From contig ML681990.1 of the NCBI GenBank assembly GCA_007922195.1, positions 40,375,557 to 40,439,556 of the forward strand: a stretch of DNA of 64,000 bases, written 5' to 3'. Under the pieces are notes generated by a model that was not told the DNA's origin, did no database searches, and saw only the letters and a program-made list of their open reading frames with translations. A program made the translations under genes and the position numbers. The DNA is from Podocnemis expansa (lineage: Eukaryota > Chordata > Testudines > Podocnemididae). Shown here in pieces: positions 10,784 through 22,602 of the stretch (position 1 is the first letter of the stretch; every line of letters starts with the position of its first letter).

Positions 10784-12905
10784 CGCGCAGTGAGGGTTGC
10801 AGGGTGGACTGGGGCCATGGGCCGGATGGCAGCACGGGCCTATAGTGGGCCCTTTAGGGGGCCCCACAATGAGCCTTTACTTAGGGCCCCCAATTGCCTA
10901 AGGCCGCCTCTGGGCACTGGGCACACAGGGCACATGCCCCGAGTCCCATTGCCAGTACTTTGAGTGCAATGTGCCCCTGCCAGGGCCAGGGATCTGGGGC
11001 CTTACCACTAAAGGCAGCAGGACAGGGCAGGAGCACTTTGCCAGCTGGGCTGGGTGACCCGCCCTCAGGCAGGACAAGCGTGCAGAGCTCTGCAGCCTTT
11101 CTGGGCTGGCCTTCTGCGGCCTGCCTCACATATGGCTGCATGTGGTAGGGTCCGTGCCTGGCTGTGGCTGCGGCCAGCCCTTGCCAGTGGCTTGGTCTCT
11201 GCTGGGGCCGGCTTCCAATGGCAGCTTCTGGTTCCTGGCTGGGGCGCCAGCAGTGGCAGCCTGGGGTTCAGGCTGTGGCTGGGGCAGCAGCAGCCTAGGC
11301 CAGGGCCAGCTGCTAGCCTCAGCTAGGGTCGGTTCCCCTCCAGTGCACAGCCTCTGTTCCTGGCTGGGAATCCCCTGCTGGGGCCAGGATTCCTGGTAGG
11401 CAGAAAGGGATTGGCCTATCATGCTCCCCTCCAGCGATGCTCCATCTAGGCCAATTGGCCCAGGGCCCGCTCCCCCCAAGGGCTGGCCCTGCTGACTGCC
11501 ACCCTGATGTGGCCCCTCCTGGGCTTGGGGATCCAGGTTTTGGCCACTGCTGGTGCCCTGCCATGGCTGGGGCCCCCACCAGCCCAATTTGGCCCCTACC
11601 AGGGTCAGCGACCTGAGGCCTGGCCACTGCTGGTGCCCTGGTGTGGCCCCTCTGTGCTGGGGACCTCGAGGCTGGCCAACAGTGCCAGCCCAATGTGCTC
11701 CGCGCTGGGGCAAGGCTGCAGGCTGGCAGCTTCAGGACCCCGATCTGGGCACCAGCCAGGGACCTGGGAAATGGATCGGATCCTTCCTGTGCACTGGATC
11801 ATGGCCCGGGGCCCAGGCCCTGAACCTATTTTGGGGGCAGTGATGCCCCTGCCTGTGGTGCTGCTCCCCACCAGGGCTGGAACCCAGTTGCAGCGCTGAT
11901 GCTCCCCCCTGGGGCTTCATCCGCAGTGGGGGAATCAATGGCCATGGCAGGGGCTGGATTCCCCCACCGTGTTGGTGGCCAGAGAGGCTGTGGTGGTGGC
12001 TGAATTCCCCTGTCGTGGCATGGGCCAGAGTGGCTACAGTGGGTGCTAAATTTCCCCACCATGGGAGGGGATGAATTTCCAAACTGCAGTGGGGGCTGGA
12101 GTGGCTGCAAAAGGGGCCGAATTCCCAGATTCTGCTGGTGCCACTGGGGGTCCTCAGAATTTTTTTTTTTTTTTTTTAAACAAGGGGTTCCTGGCCTACA
12201 AAAGGTTGGGAACCACTGCTCTATTGTTCAGTTTCAGTTTCTGGCAGGCAGATTCTTAGGGATACCCAGAGTTGCTTGGCTAATAGCCATTGATGGTCCT
12301 GTCTTCCGTGAATTTACCTAGTTATTTTTCAAATCCAGTTAAACTTTTGGGTTTCACAATATTCCCTGGCTATGAGTTCTATAGTTGACTACGCAGTGTA
12401 TGAAGAAGTAGTTTTTTATGTCTGTTTTCAGCCTGCTGCCTGGTAATTTCATTGAGTGACCTGTGGGTCTTGTGCTAGCATAAGGGGGTATATAGCACTT
12501 CCTTATCCATATTTTCCCCTTAATCACCTATTTTCTAAGCTGAAAAGTTCTGATGTTTTTAACCTCTCCTTGCATGGAAACTGTTCCATATTCCTAGTAA
12601 ATTTTGCTGTCATTCTGTTTATTTTTTCTAATTCTAATATATCTTTTTTGAGATGGGGCAACCAGAAATGCATGCACTGTTCAAGGTGTGTGTGTATCAT
12701 GGATTTATAGAGTGCCATTATGGTATTTTATGTTTTCATCTGTCTCTTTCCTAATGGTTCATACCATTCTGTAAACTACTTTAGTTTTAAACCAAAAATT
12801 GTTAGTTTTCTTTAGTGCTACTGCATATTGAGAAGATGCTTTCAGACAACTATCCTTCACTGAATTAATTATTCTGAAGTATCTTTACTTCACTTAGCTG
12901 AACTT

Positions 12906-13340
12906 ATGGTGAAAAGACAGTTCTCTAGAGAAAGAATTATAAAATTGTGAGTAATTTCTCTTATCTATGCTGATACCAATACTCCCTGATAAATGTACAG
13001 GTCATACATTTCCTGTCTTAGCAGCCAACTATAAATCTGAAGTTTGAAGTGCTGACACCTTTAAGAAACCTTAAAGTTTTGATTTCTGGTGAGGCTGAAG
13101 TATATGGAATAAAACTAAGATACAACAATTCTTCTCAAGCTGTAAAGAAATATCCAGATGACATATACTTACTGCATTTTAAGCTCAAACTACAGAGTTT
13201 TCAGTGTAGCATGAAAGCTTGTGTCTTTCACCAACAAAAGTTGGTCTGATAAAATTTATCACCTCAGCCACCATGTGTTTAAAATACAGAAACACAAATG
13301 TTTATGCTGAAACCTTCTTTTGTAACATATATAACAGAAG
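12906..13340. other. Unassigned AT-rich sequence
   Basis: Nothing recognised. The CR1-like remains may extend slightly into it. Confidence 0.35.
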
Positions 13341-13556
13341 TGTAACCCTTCTGCCATGCAGAGCTGGCAGCAGCAAAGGGCCAGGTTCTATATCTAGGGT
13401 TTTCTTTTTTAGTCATCAGTGATAGAACACCAAACCAGCTTGAGCCCCCACCATTTCTTGGGAAATTTCACATAATGCCCTGGTTTCTTAAACGGCAGTG
13501 CTTACCCTCTTGCAAGCAGAGTCTGAGTGTAGAAAGTAACCCTTCAAATAAAAGGA
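13341..13556 (-). mobile_element. LTR fragment, same family as 40021-40914
   Basis: The minus strand shares several blocks in order with the plus strand of 40740-40914: a CAGACTCTGCTTGC/CAGACCCGTGCTTC block, a GGTGGGGGCT block, CCCTAGATATAGAACCTGGC, and a GGGTTACA end. The TGTAAC...GGTTACA ends fit an LTR. It is an old, partial copy. Confidence 0.55.
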
Positions 13557-14660
13557 AGGAAATAACAAACAGCACTGGTTTGAGAAAGCAGTGCAATGCA
13601 GAATTCATAAATATAAACACCCCTGGACTACATGGGGCATGTCCTTCACTTCTCCCTTCTTGCTTCCCCTTGTACTGACTATGATGGTCGCAGTGTCCAA
13701 CTCTTGTTTGGGCTCAGCCAGTCCCCTTGTGCATGCTCTTGCCAAACATGGGCTTGATGAGGACCATTCCTTAGCTGCCTCCTGCCAACTCTAGACCTCA
13801 CCAAGTTCCCATCTTCTGCCATCTGCTGGCATCATCCACTTGTGGCTCCTGCCATCTTCTGGCCCCATGTAGGTGTTGATCACTCATGACTCTCCTGTCT
13901 GCAGGTGTTAGCCACTGCTGGCTCCCCTCTGCTGGTTGTCAGTCAAGGTTTCCTAGGTTCTTTGGTGATTTCAGCTTTTAAAGAATTTCAGCTCATGGGA
14001 AAACTTTTCTGCTGACACAGGAGCAACATCCCTGCTTCAGAACACAAGATCCAAAAGGAATCATTAACTGTATCTTTTAACAATGAGAGGAGAGAGTCAA
14101 TCCATGTTTGTGGGGAATCCTTTGTTAGGACTAGTGCAATTTCAACAGAAGAATCTGTCAACTGGCCCTGCTGCCCTAACAATGTTGGAGTATCTGTCTG
14201 TCATCTTTTGAGCTCTGTTTAGGTGAGTGAGATTTTCATCAAATAGGCTAAACACAGTTCTGCTGTTCATACAATCCAAGGACATTTCTTTGCCTTAGCA
14301 GCTAACACAAAAGCGATTTGTAACCGAAAATCAGCTGTATGAACTGTTTCCCATAATGCCCAGCACCTGGGTGTGTTTATCCATGTACGGTGAAATTATA
14401 CTAAGTACTTAATTGTAGTCATGTAAATGCAAACCCTTGCAAATAAGGTGGCCCACTTTCAGCTGACTGGAGAGGGGAGTGCACTCAAACATTCATACCT
14501 TGCTTACAGAAGTGGATATATGGAATTCTACATAAGGAACACAAGTAGATCTACTATCTGATAGCCTTTGTTTAAAAGTTATTAAAAGCTTTTATAGATA
14601 CTGCTTACAACATTTGTGTATTAAATATTTGTGTGCTAAGCAACTGTGTAGGATTTTTCT
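13557..14660. other. Unassigned sequence
   Basis: Near 13795-13945 there is a loose CTGCTGGC/CCATCTTCTGG repetition. I see no intact gene, and no paired ends. Confidence 0.35.
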
Positions 14661-14921
14661 CTCTGAAGATCCAAAGGGGCAGCCGTGTTAGTCCAGTTCA
14701 GTAAAACAAACAAGGAGTCCTGTGGCATTTATAGACTAACAAATATATTCATTGCATGAGCTTTCGTGGGAGAAAATCCCACTATGTCAGAGCATCTGAT
14801 GAAATCCCACTTTGTCAAAGCATCTGATGAAATGGGATTTTCTCCCACAAAAGCTCATGCAATAAATATATTTGTCAGTCTATAAGTGCCACAGGACTCG
14901 TTGTTTGTTTTACCTCTGAAG
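14661..14921. mobile_element. Palindromic PLE family 1 insertion with 8-bp TSD
   Basis: The left arm is a minus-strand 3' end (GGCAGCCGTGTTAGTCC, AAGGAGTCCTGTGGCA, GAGCTTTCGTGGGAG). The right arm is the plus-strand 3' end (GGGATTTTCTCCCAC, AAAGCTCATGCAATAAATA, AAGTGCCACAGGACTCG). CTCTGAAG occurs at 14661-14668 and again at 14914-14921, so the inverted pair entered as one unit. Confidence 0.75.
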
Positions 14922-16166
14922 CTGTCTGAAAGCTTTTATTAACAACTACAAAGAGAGCTTTCCATACAATGTTCCTGGGGCTTGACTTTGGGTAACATGC
15001 TCCAAAAAGTCCTGTAGGAGTTATGCTGAAATAAAGGAAAGGAGTGTGATATTTACACCTAATATAATATTTCCAACCCCCATAGTCAAAAACTCATAAG
15101 CTAGGCCTTCCAAGCATGAATTCTGAGGAAAAGTTTTATGAGGTGTGTTCTGGATTTTGAGCCCTGCCTGCCCTTTTCAAGTATCTGTGAGGTACAGTTA
15201 GTGTTACCAACTCTCACTAACCTGTAGTGAGTCATTCAGGTTTGGCACCATGGCAGGAGCTGTTGCCAGAAGATGCAAATTTGTATGTGGTGCTGTCTGA
15301 TGGTATGGAGATTCCAGCTTCTTCCCAAACCCACAAATTCCAATTAATTCAGTCTCTGTCCCTCCTTCCCAAAACCATCCACCCACACCTGCAATTAATT
15401 GTGCTACCCACCATTCCCACTTCAAGTAAGTTAGCGCCACAAGCTCTCTATTTGCCCACACAGCCCCAGACCTATATGAACTTTCCCCATCCATCTACGT
15501 AACAGCTTTGCACCTCAAAGCCTTGCATCTGCTCTGTTTTGCTCTACCTGCTTCTGTGGCAGTTCTTCACCTGCCCACAGATAAGCTGGCAACTTCGACT
15601 TTCCTCCAGTGCTGAGAGGATGGGGGGGAGGCAGCTTTGAATGGTCTTCACCCTCTTCTCAGGCCAGAACACAGGGTTCAGCTTGAGCAGGGTCTTTTTC
15701 TCCTCATTCTCAGGCCTGGGGTTGCAATGGTAGTGGGGGAGAGGGCAATAGGCTTAAGTTACTAGATTTGTTCACCTCTCCCCTCCTCTGTTGTGAAAGT
15801 AGTATTAGCTGTTTCCTTCCCCATTGCCCTTTCACAAACCCTTTCACTGGCTCCTGAGGAGAGGGGCAGAGAAAGTGTTATCACCTCTGGCAAGTTGGAC
15901 TGGCTTTTCCCAAGGAGGTCTGCAATTCCCATGAAAACTGGGGCTTTTCTTATCATAGGAAGACTGGCTCCAAACTGTGTAATTTGTAAATGTTGGCAAC
16001 ACTTCTAATTTACTCTTCCTACATTTTTTTTTAAAAATTCCTTCAATAGCCAGGTGTTTGGAGAGCCGTAATGGGTGTCGCTTCTATCTTTATACAAGAT
16101 GGAAAGCACATTTACTTGTAGAATACCAACAAAATTTTCAGGGAAAGTGGTGCATTTAGTAATGCA
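14922..16166. other. Unassigned sequence
   Basis: No gene or repeat recognised. Short complementary frames near 15204-15502 lack any domain. Confidence 0.4.
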
Positions 16167-16603
16167 TCTGGTACCAGATCTTTCCAGAGGGGTAGCCATG
16201 GTAGTCTGTGTACTGCAAAAACAACAAGAGTCCTGTGGCACCTTACAGACTAACTGATTTCTTTGGGCATAAGCTTTCATGGGCTCCAGCCTACTCTGTC
16301 AGATGCAAGAAGTGGAAACTACAATTGAGAGGTATATATGCACATGCCAGGGTGGAGGAGGGCAAGTGTTAACAGAGTCAGTTCAGAGAGCAGATGGGGC
16401 CCAGTCACACCAGTTGATCAAGGGGAGAAACTGTGTCAACAGATCAATCACTTTTTATAATCTGTTTAACCATTTCAAGTCCCTATTCAGACCCAGTCTG
16501 ATTGTGTCAAGATTACAGATTAGCTCCAACTCTGCAGTTTCACACTGAAGTCTGTTTATGAAGTTTCTTTGTTGAAGTATAGCAACTTTCTGGTACCAGA
16601 TCT
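16167..16603 (-). mobile_element. PLE family 3, 3' end with 15-bp TSD
   Basis: The minus strand carries TTTCCACTTCTTGCATCTGA, then AGCCCATGAAAGCTTATGCC, CAGTTAGTCTGTAAGGTGCC and a GGCTACCCCTCTGG end. The 15-bp duplication TCTGGTACCAGATCT is perfect (16167-16181 and 16589-16603). Unlike family 1 it uses a CATAAGCTTTCATGGGC core. It is 5'-truncated and non-coding. Confidence 0.8.
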
Positions 16604-16850
16604 GAAAAACAGCTTCAAACTGTGAAGGGTATGTTGGTAAATGAATATTTGTAGATGATACAGGAATGACTTTGGCCTTAATTATGCTAGGGAACCAAGT
16701 TTGGCTACTCCCTTAAGGCCAATATTACTGTATGGTGCACATTTCTATTAACAGCAGACTTTTCATTAAACATATTATTATCTTGCTGTAAAGTAATTGG
16801 GGGTGAAAGATATTATATCCTGTAAATCTTATGGAATTAAGATAAACATT
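16604..16850. other. Unassigned sequence
   Basis: Nothing recognised. Confidence 0.35.
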
Positions 16851-17450
16851 ATTGAATCAAGTCCAATGCCTTTGGGGTCTGTTATATTAAAAATACAGTT
16901 GTTTACATGGTTACTGTGAGTCTGTATGTAATTTTGGGTATGCTAATGTAATGCCTCTGGTTATCATTCCTCTGAAGCCATCGCCTGGAGAGGCTGGAAT
17001 ATACGAGGTCAAACTGGATTTTGCAGGGACCAACAGAGAAGGAAAAGATTTTTGGATAAATACCGTGGGTTTCCAACAGGCTCAAGGTCTTCTTCCTGAT
17101 CCAGCAAATGGACAGGACTTCTGGTCTGTGGAAGGCTCCAGCCTTTGGGAAAGGTTTTGAAGGACTTGGCTTACTGAGACCTAATAAGACTGGGTGCTAG
17201 TTTTGAACAAAGGCTGCTGTAAGCACAAAGAGAACTCAAGGTGGGCTTGAAGGACTCACCTGCCAGCACCCATGTTGAAGATGGTTGGGGGAAATCTCAT
17301 GCATTTAGTTATCTGTAGGTTCTTTTATTTCAGTATGTTTTCTTTGTAGTGCTATTACCTTAAGAATTAAATAGGCTTGCAGAGGTAGTGCTGTTTGATA
17401 ACTTATAACAGCAAGCAATTATTCTGTTGTTAGTTCCTGAAGAAAAAGCA
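16851..17450 (+). mobile_element. Possible solitary LTR or unclassified repeat
   Basis: The stretch has an LTR-like texture. AGAGAACTCAAGGTGGGC and CACCCATGTTGAAGATGG are followed by a TTACCTTAAGAATTAAATA segment that could hold a polyadenylation signal. I could not find matching ends or a duplication, so this is tentative. Confidence 0.3.
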
Positions 17451-17529
17451 GGAATGCATTTCCTGAGACTAACTCACTGAAGTGAGGAAACTGTTCAGCC
17501 AGGAAAATACTCTGCTCAGGGTGGAGAAA

Positions 17530-17800
17530 GAGAGCTGCAATGGTTGTAGCTTCCTGCTGGGGGGAGCTGGGCCAGGCTGCCTGCTGCATGGTCCCTTGGT
17601 GGGGGAGCGGGGAGACTGGAACCAGGAGTGGGCTCCCCCAGGGTCTCCTGGTGGTAGTGGTGGGGCTGGAGCCCACAGTTGGACACCCACAGGGTCCCCC
17701 AAGAGTGATTGGGGGGGCAGAGCACAGAGCCGAAAGGGGCAGCCAAAGAGCCACATGTGGATCCAGAGCAGCAGGTTGCAGACCCTGCCCCACACTCTGG
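17530..17800. other. GC-rich low-complexity block
   Basis: Overlapping open frames on both strands arise from GGGG/CTGG-rich composition. No domain is seen and no terminal repeats were found. Confidence 0.35.
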
Positions 17801-19450
17801 AAAAATTGTCTGAACTCACGAGATTTTACTCTGTGTGTGTGATTAATCCCTTAGGGAGTAATGTAGCTGTAGCATTTTACAGGCAATTGTCCCAAAATAA
17901 TAAAAATGAGCTTTTACTGACTGTTGATACAGCAGGATTGCTTAACCTCACTTAGTGGCAACTTTGATGTGGATTTATAGTTGGGTGGCACTGCCTCCCT
18001 ACAGGGACTTTTAGCCATTGAAGCTTCATTTTCATGCATGGAGAAGTTGAGGAAATCAATTAAATTATCTAGCAAAAAAGACATTAGAAGTGCACCAGAA
18101 AGTTTACAGATATTGTATCCAAAGGCAACCAAGCACATATCCTGTACTGTGTGTCAAGCAGGAAGTTAGAATGCACCATCATTGGGGAAGTAAAGCTCTC
18201 ATAATAAACAACAGGAACTGAAATGTGAATTGTGAAAAGGGAAATGAAAATAGCCAGGATAAAACTGTCTGGTGAGGTAGGAACTGCTGATGGGAATTAG
18301 TGACCACCCCATTATTGATATCTTAAACATCTAACTTGCGTCTGGAAACTGATGTATTCCTTATTTTATTTTTCCTGCAAATACTACTACTTATTAATTA
18401 TTAATTACAGCTGCTGGGTTGCTCAGGGAAAACAACAGAGGGAAATCAGGTGGCCTTTCAAAAATTATATTTTAAAAATATGTTTTGAATACCACAATCC
18501 TTGGAGTTGTCTAGACATTCCTCCAGTTGTTTTGTGAGGTAATGCTGGACTCTCCCCAGTTCCAACGTGTAAAAACAGCCGTAGTTGGTGTGGGAAAACA
18601 GTAATAAAATAGGGATTTTTATTAATAATAATAATGCCTGAGGGGGCTGTATCCACAGAATCTAAAAGCAGGATTGATACTGTCTTGGATGGTGAAATTT
18701 GGAGTGACAGGAAGGAGTCTGAGTCATGTCTGTCTGTCCATTGATACCTGAGCATCTCCCACAGGAAAAAAAAGGAAGATATTGAACTCTCCCAGTCTGT
18801 AGCTTGATGAAAGGTGCATTTGTAAAAGAGGAGTATCCCGTTTTCGTTTGTTCTGATTTGGTTTACAATGAAGAAAGGAATGATAGTTTGAAGTTGGTTT
18901 TTATCTCATTCCTATTGCCTCTGAAGATTGTGGCATTTGAACTCATGATTACAGGAAATCAAGCAGTTAAAGAAAAGGAATAAGTTTAAGAAACTAAACA
19001 GTGAATTACAGCTATTGAAAATATTCTTGGCATGCAAACCTGGAAATGACAAAGGCACATCTTTAGAGGAAATTCTGTTTTAAAGAAACCATAATCATAA
19101 AGTGTCCCAAAAATATATATATCTCTTATTTAAAATGAGAGGATGTTGATTTATGAACATACTTAACCAATAAATCAAATGTTCTATCAAAGGTGGGGTG
19201 AAACACTTATTTAAATTTTATGTTGAATTATAGCACCAGGGAAGCAAAATATTTCTTCCTTTTGGTTTTGTGCAGTTATTTTGAAGCAGCTGGCAGCATG
19301 ACTGAGGCCATATCAATGAATGCCCAAGGAATTTCTAGAAATGCAGACGATGCCTCTCCTAAAATACTGTCTGGGAGTTATACAGTGGATGTACTATTTG
19401 GAACATTATACCAAATTGCGGGGAAGGCCTGGGAACCCTGCTTATGTGGA
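17801..19450. other. Unassigned sequence
   Basis: AT-rich, no gene or recognised repeat. Confidence 0.4.
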
Positions 19451-20420
19451 TAATCTCCATAGTCAAAAAGGAAGGGGTTACTAATGGGTCATGTAGTTCA
19501 TCTGTCTGTGCTGTGGCAGGCTTCCAATATCATATAACAAAATGATTATGAAGTCTAGCCTGGATGGTGTCTTTCAATGTCAGCATTTCCTTTAGCTGTG
19601 AGTTCTATTGCCTAAACACACTTGCAGTCAGCTAGAGATATTTTCCTGTTGGTTACACTACATTTTCCTTGCTCTAATTTAACTCTGTTATTCCTTGTTC
19701 TATCGTCCTTGACCAGTGAGAATAATTTACCCATTCCTCTGAGTTACATTGTGTAAAGTTCCAAAAGGGGTAGTTGTGTCAGTCTAGATCAGCAAAACAA
19801 ACAAGGAGTCTAGTGGCATATTTGAATACTAACAAATTTATTTATTGCAGGAGCTTTCATGGGAGAAAATCTCACTTTGTCAGATGGTTGGAGATGGGGA
19901 ACTTACCAAATGAGAGGAAAATAAATTCAGGGAGGTATAAATCATAGGATCAGTTTGGACTGTTAAAGCAAATCAAAGCAGTTGTTTGGATTCAAACATT
20001 GGAGGACAGCATATGGTGCCTTAGGGTTAAATAGAGATCTTTTTTTTTTTCTTATTACAGCAGGTGATTTGACCTACCTCTATATGCTGTCCCTCACAGT
20101 TTGAATCTAAACAACTGCTATGGTTTGCTTTAACAGTCTGACCTGATCCTATGACTTATACCTCCCTGAATTTATTTTCCTCCCATTAGATAAGTTCCCG
20201 ATCTTCAAGTGCCTAATGAAGTGGGATTTGCTTCCATGAAAGCTCATGTAATAAACAAATTTGTTAGTCTTTAAAAATGCCCCTAGACGCCTTGTTTGTC
20301 ATGCAAAGTATTTGTCCTATTATTACTATGGCTCTTTTTCCATCCATTGTATCCTTCTAGATTTTTATATGTTCAGCTTTTTTAGCTGTTCTTCATGTGC
20401 TTAAGTTTCCAACTCAGAGA
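19451..20420 (-). mobile_element. Probable old CR1/L3-like LINE fragment split by a PLE
   Basis: 19451-19750 and 20310-20420 read like decayed minus-strand CR1-type 3' sequence (CATGTAGTTCATCTGTCTGTG, AGTTCTATTGCCTAAACAC, CCTTGACCAGTGAG). The middle is taken by the palindromic PLE at 19752-20309. The family call is by resemblance only. Confidence 0.4.
19752..20309. mobile_element. Large head-to-head PLE family 1 palindrome
   Basis: The left arm (19760-20040) is a minus-strand 3' UTR and tail. The right arm (20060-20301) is the plus-strand counterpart. Matching blocks run outward on both sides of an AT-rich centre near 20045: CAGCATATGGTGCC against TATGCTGTCCC, AGCAAATCAAAGCAGTTGTT against AACAACTGCTATGGTTTGCT, and GGAGGTATAAATCATAGGATCAG against its inverse. 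The flanking TGTAAAGT and TGCAAAGT form a 7 of 8 TSD. Confidence 0.75.
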
Positions 20421-21435
20421 AACAAAACTATGCTTACAGCAGAGGCCTCCAGCAGGTGCATTAATTGTATTTTGTTACACTGGCACGCTGATTAGCTGGG
20501 CACTCACACTGTCAAGCATGAGTTCTCACCAAGTACAAGCCTTATCTTGATTCTCAGAAGAGCTGGAGAGAAGCCAGAACTGGGGAGCTGAGTCAAATAT
20601 ACAAAAGTGTCTGTCAATCTGCAAAGCTCCATTTGAATACATTTTGGCACCACAACTACATTGCATGAAAAGTGGTTCTTAAGGAAGTACAAGAGGATCT
20701 AGGAGGACAGACATCTCTTTTAATAAACAAGCAAACAATTCCTTGAGTACCTATGTGCTGTCTGGTGCTGATGTGAATGGAATATCAATGCCTTTTAATA
20801 TGCTATAGTTTGTGAGTGCTAAGCATTTTCTGCTTAGTGTGCACTTGCTGTGACTAGCTGAAAGGAAGGACGATAGCTCCATGGGGACAATCCTTCTCAC
20901 ACAGGTGCAAGTTAAAGTGATTAATTGCAGTTAGAAAAATAAAGTACAAAAAGAAATGCCTGTACTACAGATAAGCTTTCCGAAACTCCGCTGGTAAATT
21001 ACCCTTCCAGTTCTTTGTTTTCAATGGACTGTTCTTTTGTTTTCAGCTGTGTGACTAGCCCAAACAGCAACCTGTTCTCTGATCAGTGGCCCAAATTCTG
21101 AGTGACTTAGAGTAGCTGTGCAACTGCCCTATTATTTAGCTGTGAGTTTGGCATGGAGTAGGACTCACCTGCTAAAGCTCAACATGGGTAGGAGAGGAAG
21201 TGCTAGAGTTTGGGAAGCAGCTAGAAGATACTGGTGAGATTGTGTTATTGCCTGTTGTTGCAAGCATATTTGGCAGGTGCTATGAGGGGGTTTGGCTGGC
21301 TTCTTTGCTGCTGCTGAGTGTGCAAATAGCAGCATTTACTGAGTCCATCATTTGCACTTCACAAGGAGATGGCATCATTTTATTATAACATGGGGTTATG
21401 GGCCTCCCCACAGTCAGCCATATGTCTGGCACCTC
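20421..21435. other. Unassigned sequence
   Basis: No gene or repeat recognised. Confidence 0.4.
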
Positions 21436-21687
21436 AAGGTTGTTCAGCAAAAAAAAAAAAAAAAAAAAAAAAGCAAGGAGTCCTGTGGCACTTAAAGACT
21501 AACATTTATTTATCGCATGAGCTTTTGTGGGAGAAAAAGTGGGATTTTCTCCCACGATAGCTCATGCAATAAACAAATCTGTTAGTCTTTAAGTGCCATA
21601 GGACTTCTTGTGTGGTGTGTGGTGGTTTTTTTTTTTTCTGAACTAGACTAACATGGCTGCCCCTTTAGAACTTGTGAAGGTTGTTCA
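21436..21687. mobile_element. Palindromic PLE family 1 insertion with 11-bp TSD
   Basis: AAGGTTGTTCA flanks the unit perfectly (21436-21446 and 21677-21687). The left arm begins with 24 A (21449-21472), then AAGGAGTCCTGTGGCACTT. The arms meet around 21540 in a GGGAGAAAAAGTGGGATTTT junction, and the right arm runs to GCTGCCCCTTTAGAA. The A-run replaces the normal left terminus. Confidence 0.8.
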
Positions 21688-22602
21688 CTGTCACTGCCTT
21701 GGGTTTACTTTAAGACCATTCAGAAGGAAATGCAGTGCTAAAGGCTATTGACCACTCACTGAGGGTCGATTCACTAAGGTGCTCCAGCTCAAGCACGAAC
21801 CATGTTCCACAGAGGGCCAGGGACAACTCAGATGCATAAAGTTGTGCAGGTGCTTAAGTACCTTGCTAGCTCAGGGACTGAATGAAGTTTCACGGATGGA
21901 GCACATTTCATCTGTTCACATGACCTACACTGGCTGCCAGTTGGTTTCCTAGTGCAGCTTAAGGGGTTAGTTTTTGACCTATAAATCCTTAAAGAACACT
22001 TATTTGATTAGGAGAGCTCTGATCAGTTCTGATCAATGCAGGTGCTAGAGCTAATAATCCATTGATTTAAAGAGAGACAAAAGGAGAGGAGATGTCTTGC
22101 TCTCTGGAATTTGCTCCGTTCTCCTACTTCTTCCCTCTACATCCAACAGAACAAGAATTAGATAAGCTTTGCAGTGTAAATCATGTTACCAGCTGCTCCC
22201 AGAGGTAGGGGGCAGAAGCTTGGGGTAGATGTATGACAAGAGTCTTCTGTTGGCATTGATGTTACTCATACAAATTTGGGACTTAATTATTGTGTTAAAG
22301 TGTTAACCATGGCCTAAGGCTGTATGATTAATTCCTTTCAAGGATTTGCATTATGTAACTCAGCCAAATGGGAGGAGCTTGTTGGTGGGTCTCAAATGCT
22401 TGTGTTTGTGATTACAAATGCTTTTGTAGCATTGATCCCACAAGCTCAGCAAACTGTAAAACAAAGAGTAGAAAGTGTGGTGAGGGGGAGGAGAAAGCCA
22501 AATATTGTTGAATATGGTTAGAGGATGCAGCTGTAAATTAATTCAGAAGGCATTGAAGTTAAGGAGGGATGATGCTGGTTATTGTGAGAAAACTGCTAGG
22601 TA
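21688..22602. other. Unassigned sequence
   Basis: No gene or repeat recognised. Confidence 0.4.

Larger units (their letters stand above)
9282..10912. mobile_element. hAT-like element (CAGNGGCGGC family), nested in the outer hAT
   Basis: Left end CAGTGGCGGCTTTTGGG; right end reversed is CAGAGGCGGCCTTAGGC. The TSD is GGGACTGG (9274-9281) and GGCACTGG (10913-10920), 7 of 8. The right end is about the reverse complement of the start of the element at 28396, so they share a family. It carries the Tigger-like insertion at 9850-10288 and a truncated PLE terminus near 10715-10765. Confidence 0.75.
9192..12218. mobile_element. hAT-like transposon (CAGTGGTTCCCAA family), outer of a nest
   Basis: Terminal inverted repeats are CAGTGGTTCCCAA at the left and TTGGGAACCACTG at the right, 13 identical bases. 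The TSD is CTCTACTG (9184-9191) and CTCTATTG (12219-12226), 7 of 8. The right interior (10913-12150) is a GC-rich mosaic of CTGGGGCC words with frames of up to 195 codons but no transposase motif, so the copy is non-autonomous. It contains the second hAT at 9282-10912. Confidence 0.8.
9066..12905 (-). mobile_element. Old CR1-like LINE, split by nested transposons
   Basis: The minus-strand 3' end lies at 9066-9183 (TAAGAACATAAAAATATCC, then GGTCCATCTAGTCCAGC). The element resumes at 12227 and runs to about 12905 with decayed reverse-transcriptase C-terminal sequence. The same layout is uninterrupted in the relative at 45093-46170, where the words CCATTGATGG, CTGAAAAGT and TTTTTTGAGA occur in the same order. 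The 3-kb gap between the halves is exactly the TSD-bounded hAT at 9192-12218. Confidence 0.7.

Noticed and set aside
11126..11899. Overlapping open frames of 88-195 codons on both strands
   Set aside because: They lie inside the GC-rich interior of a hAT, exist in several frames at once and contain only low-complexity Gly/Pro/Ala/Gln sequence.
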